Part shown: positions 63,899 to 64,000 of the stretch, one piece after another | Layout: each line of letters starts with the position of its first letter | How positions within the stretch are numbered: position 1 is the first letter of the stretch | Assembly: GCA_040839025.1 (NCBI GenBank) | Contig: JBFPJN010000002.1 | Coordinates: 186,001-250,000, forward strand | From: Alphaproteobacteria bacterium LSUCC0719 | GTDB taxonomy: Bacteria > Pseudomonadota > Alphaproteobacteria > Puniceispirillales > Puniceispirillaceae | Reading direction: 5' to 3' | Length of the DNA stretch: 64,000 nt | The notes under the pieces: generated by a model | Database searches by the model: none | What the model saw: the letters and a program-made list of their open reading frames with translations, nothing else | What the model was told of the DNA's origin: nothing | Made by a program: the position numbers and the translations under genes

Positions 63899-64000
63899 TT
63901 TTCCTTTTTCTGCTTCCAACATAGTTTTTTTGCAGACGCCCGGATTACCGTGACAATCGTCATGTAGGTATCATCATCAAGCGGCGGACGGGGCAAGGAT

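Noticed and set aside
63899-64000. A start codon for the next ABC permease at the right edge
   Set aside because: No convincing ribosome binding site plus open frame is visible before the window ends.

Overview
The window reads as one chromosomal stretch of an alphaproteobacterium, probably marine. Pointers are the GC-rich sequence (about 60% by eye), tightly packed operons with 4-base ATGA/GTGA overlaps, Entner-Doudoroff glycolysis, glutathione-dependent formaldehyde oxidation, a VC_2705-type sodium:solute symporter with its DUF4212 partner, and a DinB polymerase with an N-terminal zinc ribbon. The species cannot be fixed from the sequence. No rRNA, tRNA, CRISPR array, prophage, transposase or integrase was seen.

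Layout. (1) 1-6.2 kb: a 5'-partial phosphotransacetylase, a MocR/TauR-type regulator and a divergent omega-amino acid:pyruvate aminotransferase. This looks like part of a taurine/hypotaurine or beta-alanine locus. An FAD monooxygenase and a gamma-butyrobetaine-hydroxylase-like dioxygenase follow. (2) 6.3-11.7 kb: TrhO, Rpe, a glutathionyl-hydroquinone reductase-like GST, and a glutarate pair (glutaryl-CoA dehydrogenase plus family III CoA-transferase). (3) 11.7-17.9 kb: a six-gene minus-strand run of class III alcohol dehydrogenase, S-formylglutathione hydrolase, guanidino-acid ureohydrolase, ectoine-hydrolase/creatinase-like M24 protein, M20 deacetylase and EamA transporter. (4) 18-30 kb: two GMC oxidoreductases, an amidase, an RND efflux pair, a Cys/Met-metabolism PLP enzyme and a cytochrome P450. 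(5) 29.9-33.4 kb: a two-part YeeE/YedE transporter, PyrE, an arsC-aquaporin pair and small unknown genes. (6) 33.5-46.2 kb: a Pho regulon in two halves, ppx-phoR-phoB and pstSCAB-phoU. The halves are separated by thiolase, malonyl-CoA decarboxylase and enoyl-CoA hydratase genes. A good Pho box lies upstream of pstS, and PhoR has no membrane segments. (7) 46.4-49.8 kb: dinB, pobA and a phytanoyl-CoA dioxygenase-like gene. (8) 49.8-58.6 kb: an Entner-Doudoroff regulon with a ROK regulator, a palindromic operator candidate, gap-zwf-edd-eda-MFS and a convergent glk. No 6-phosphogluconolactonase gene is present. (9) 58.6-64 kb: a small membrane protein, the symporter pair, an unrecognised gene and a family 5 solute-binding protein that probably heads a dipeptide/opine-type ABC operon continuing past the window.

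The most unusual feature is a recurring set of short tandem repeats (units of 8, about 10, 14, 15, 16, 17 and 18 bp, two to six copies, each locus with its own unit). They sit in intergenic gaps and several times include the stop codon of the upstream gene: gap, zwf, the MFS gene together with glk, and the 117-residue membrane protein gene. Unit sequences are unrelated, so they look like independent local duplications rather than one dispersed family.
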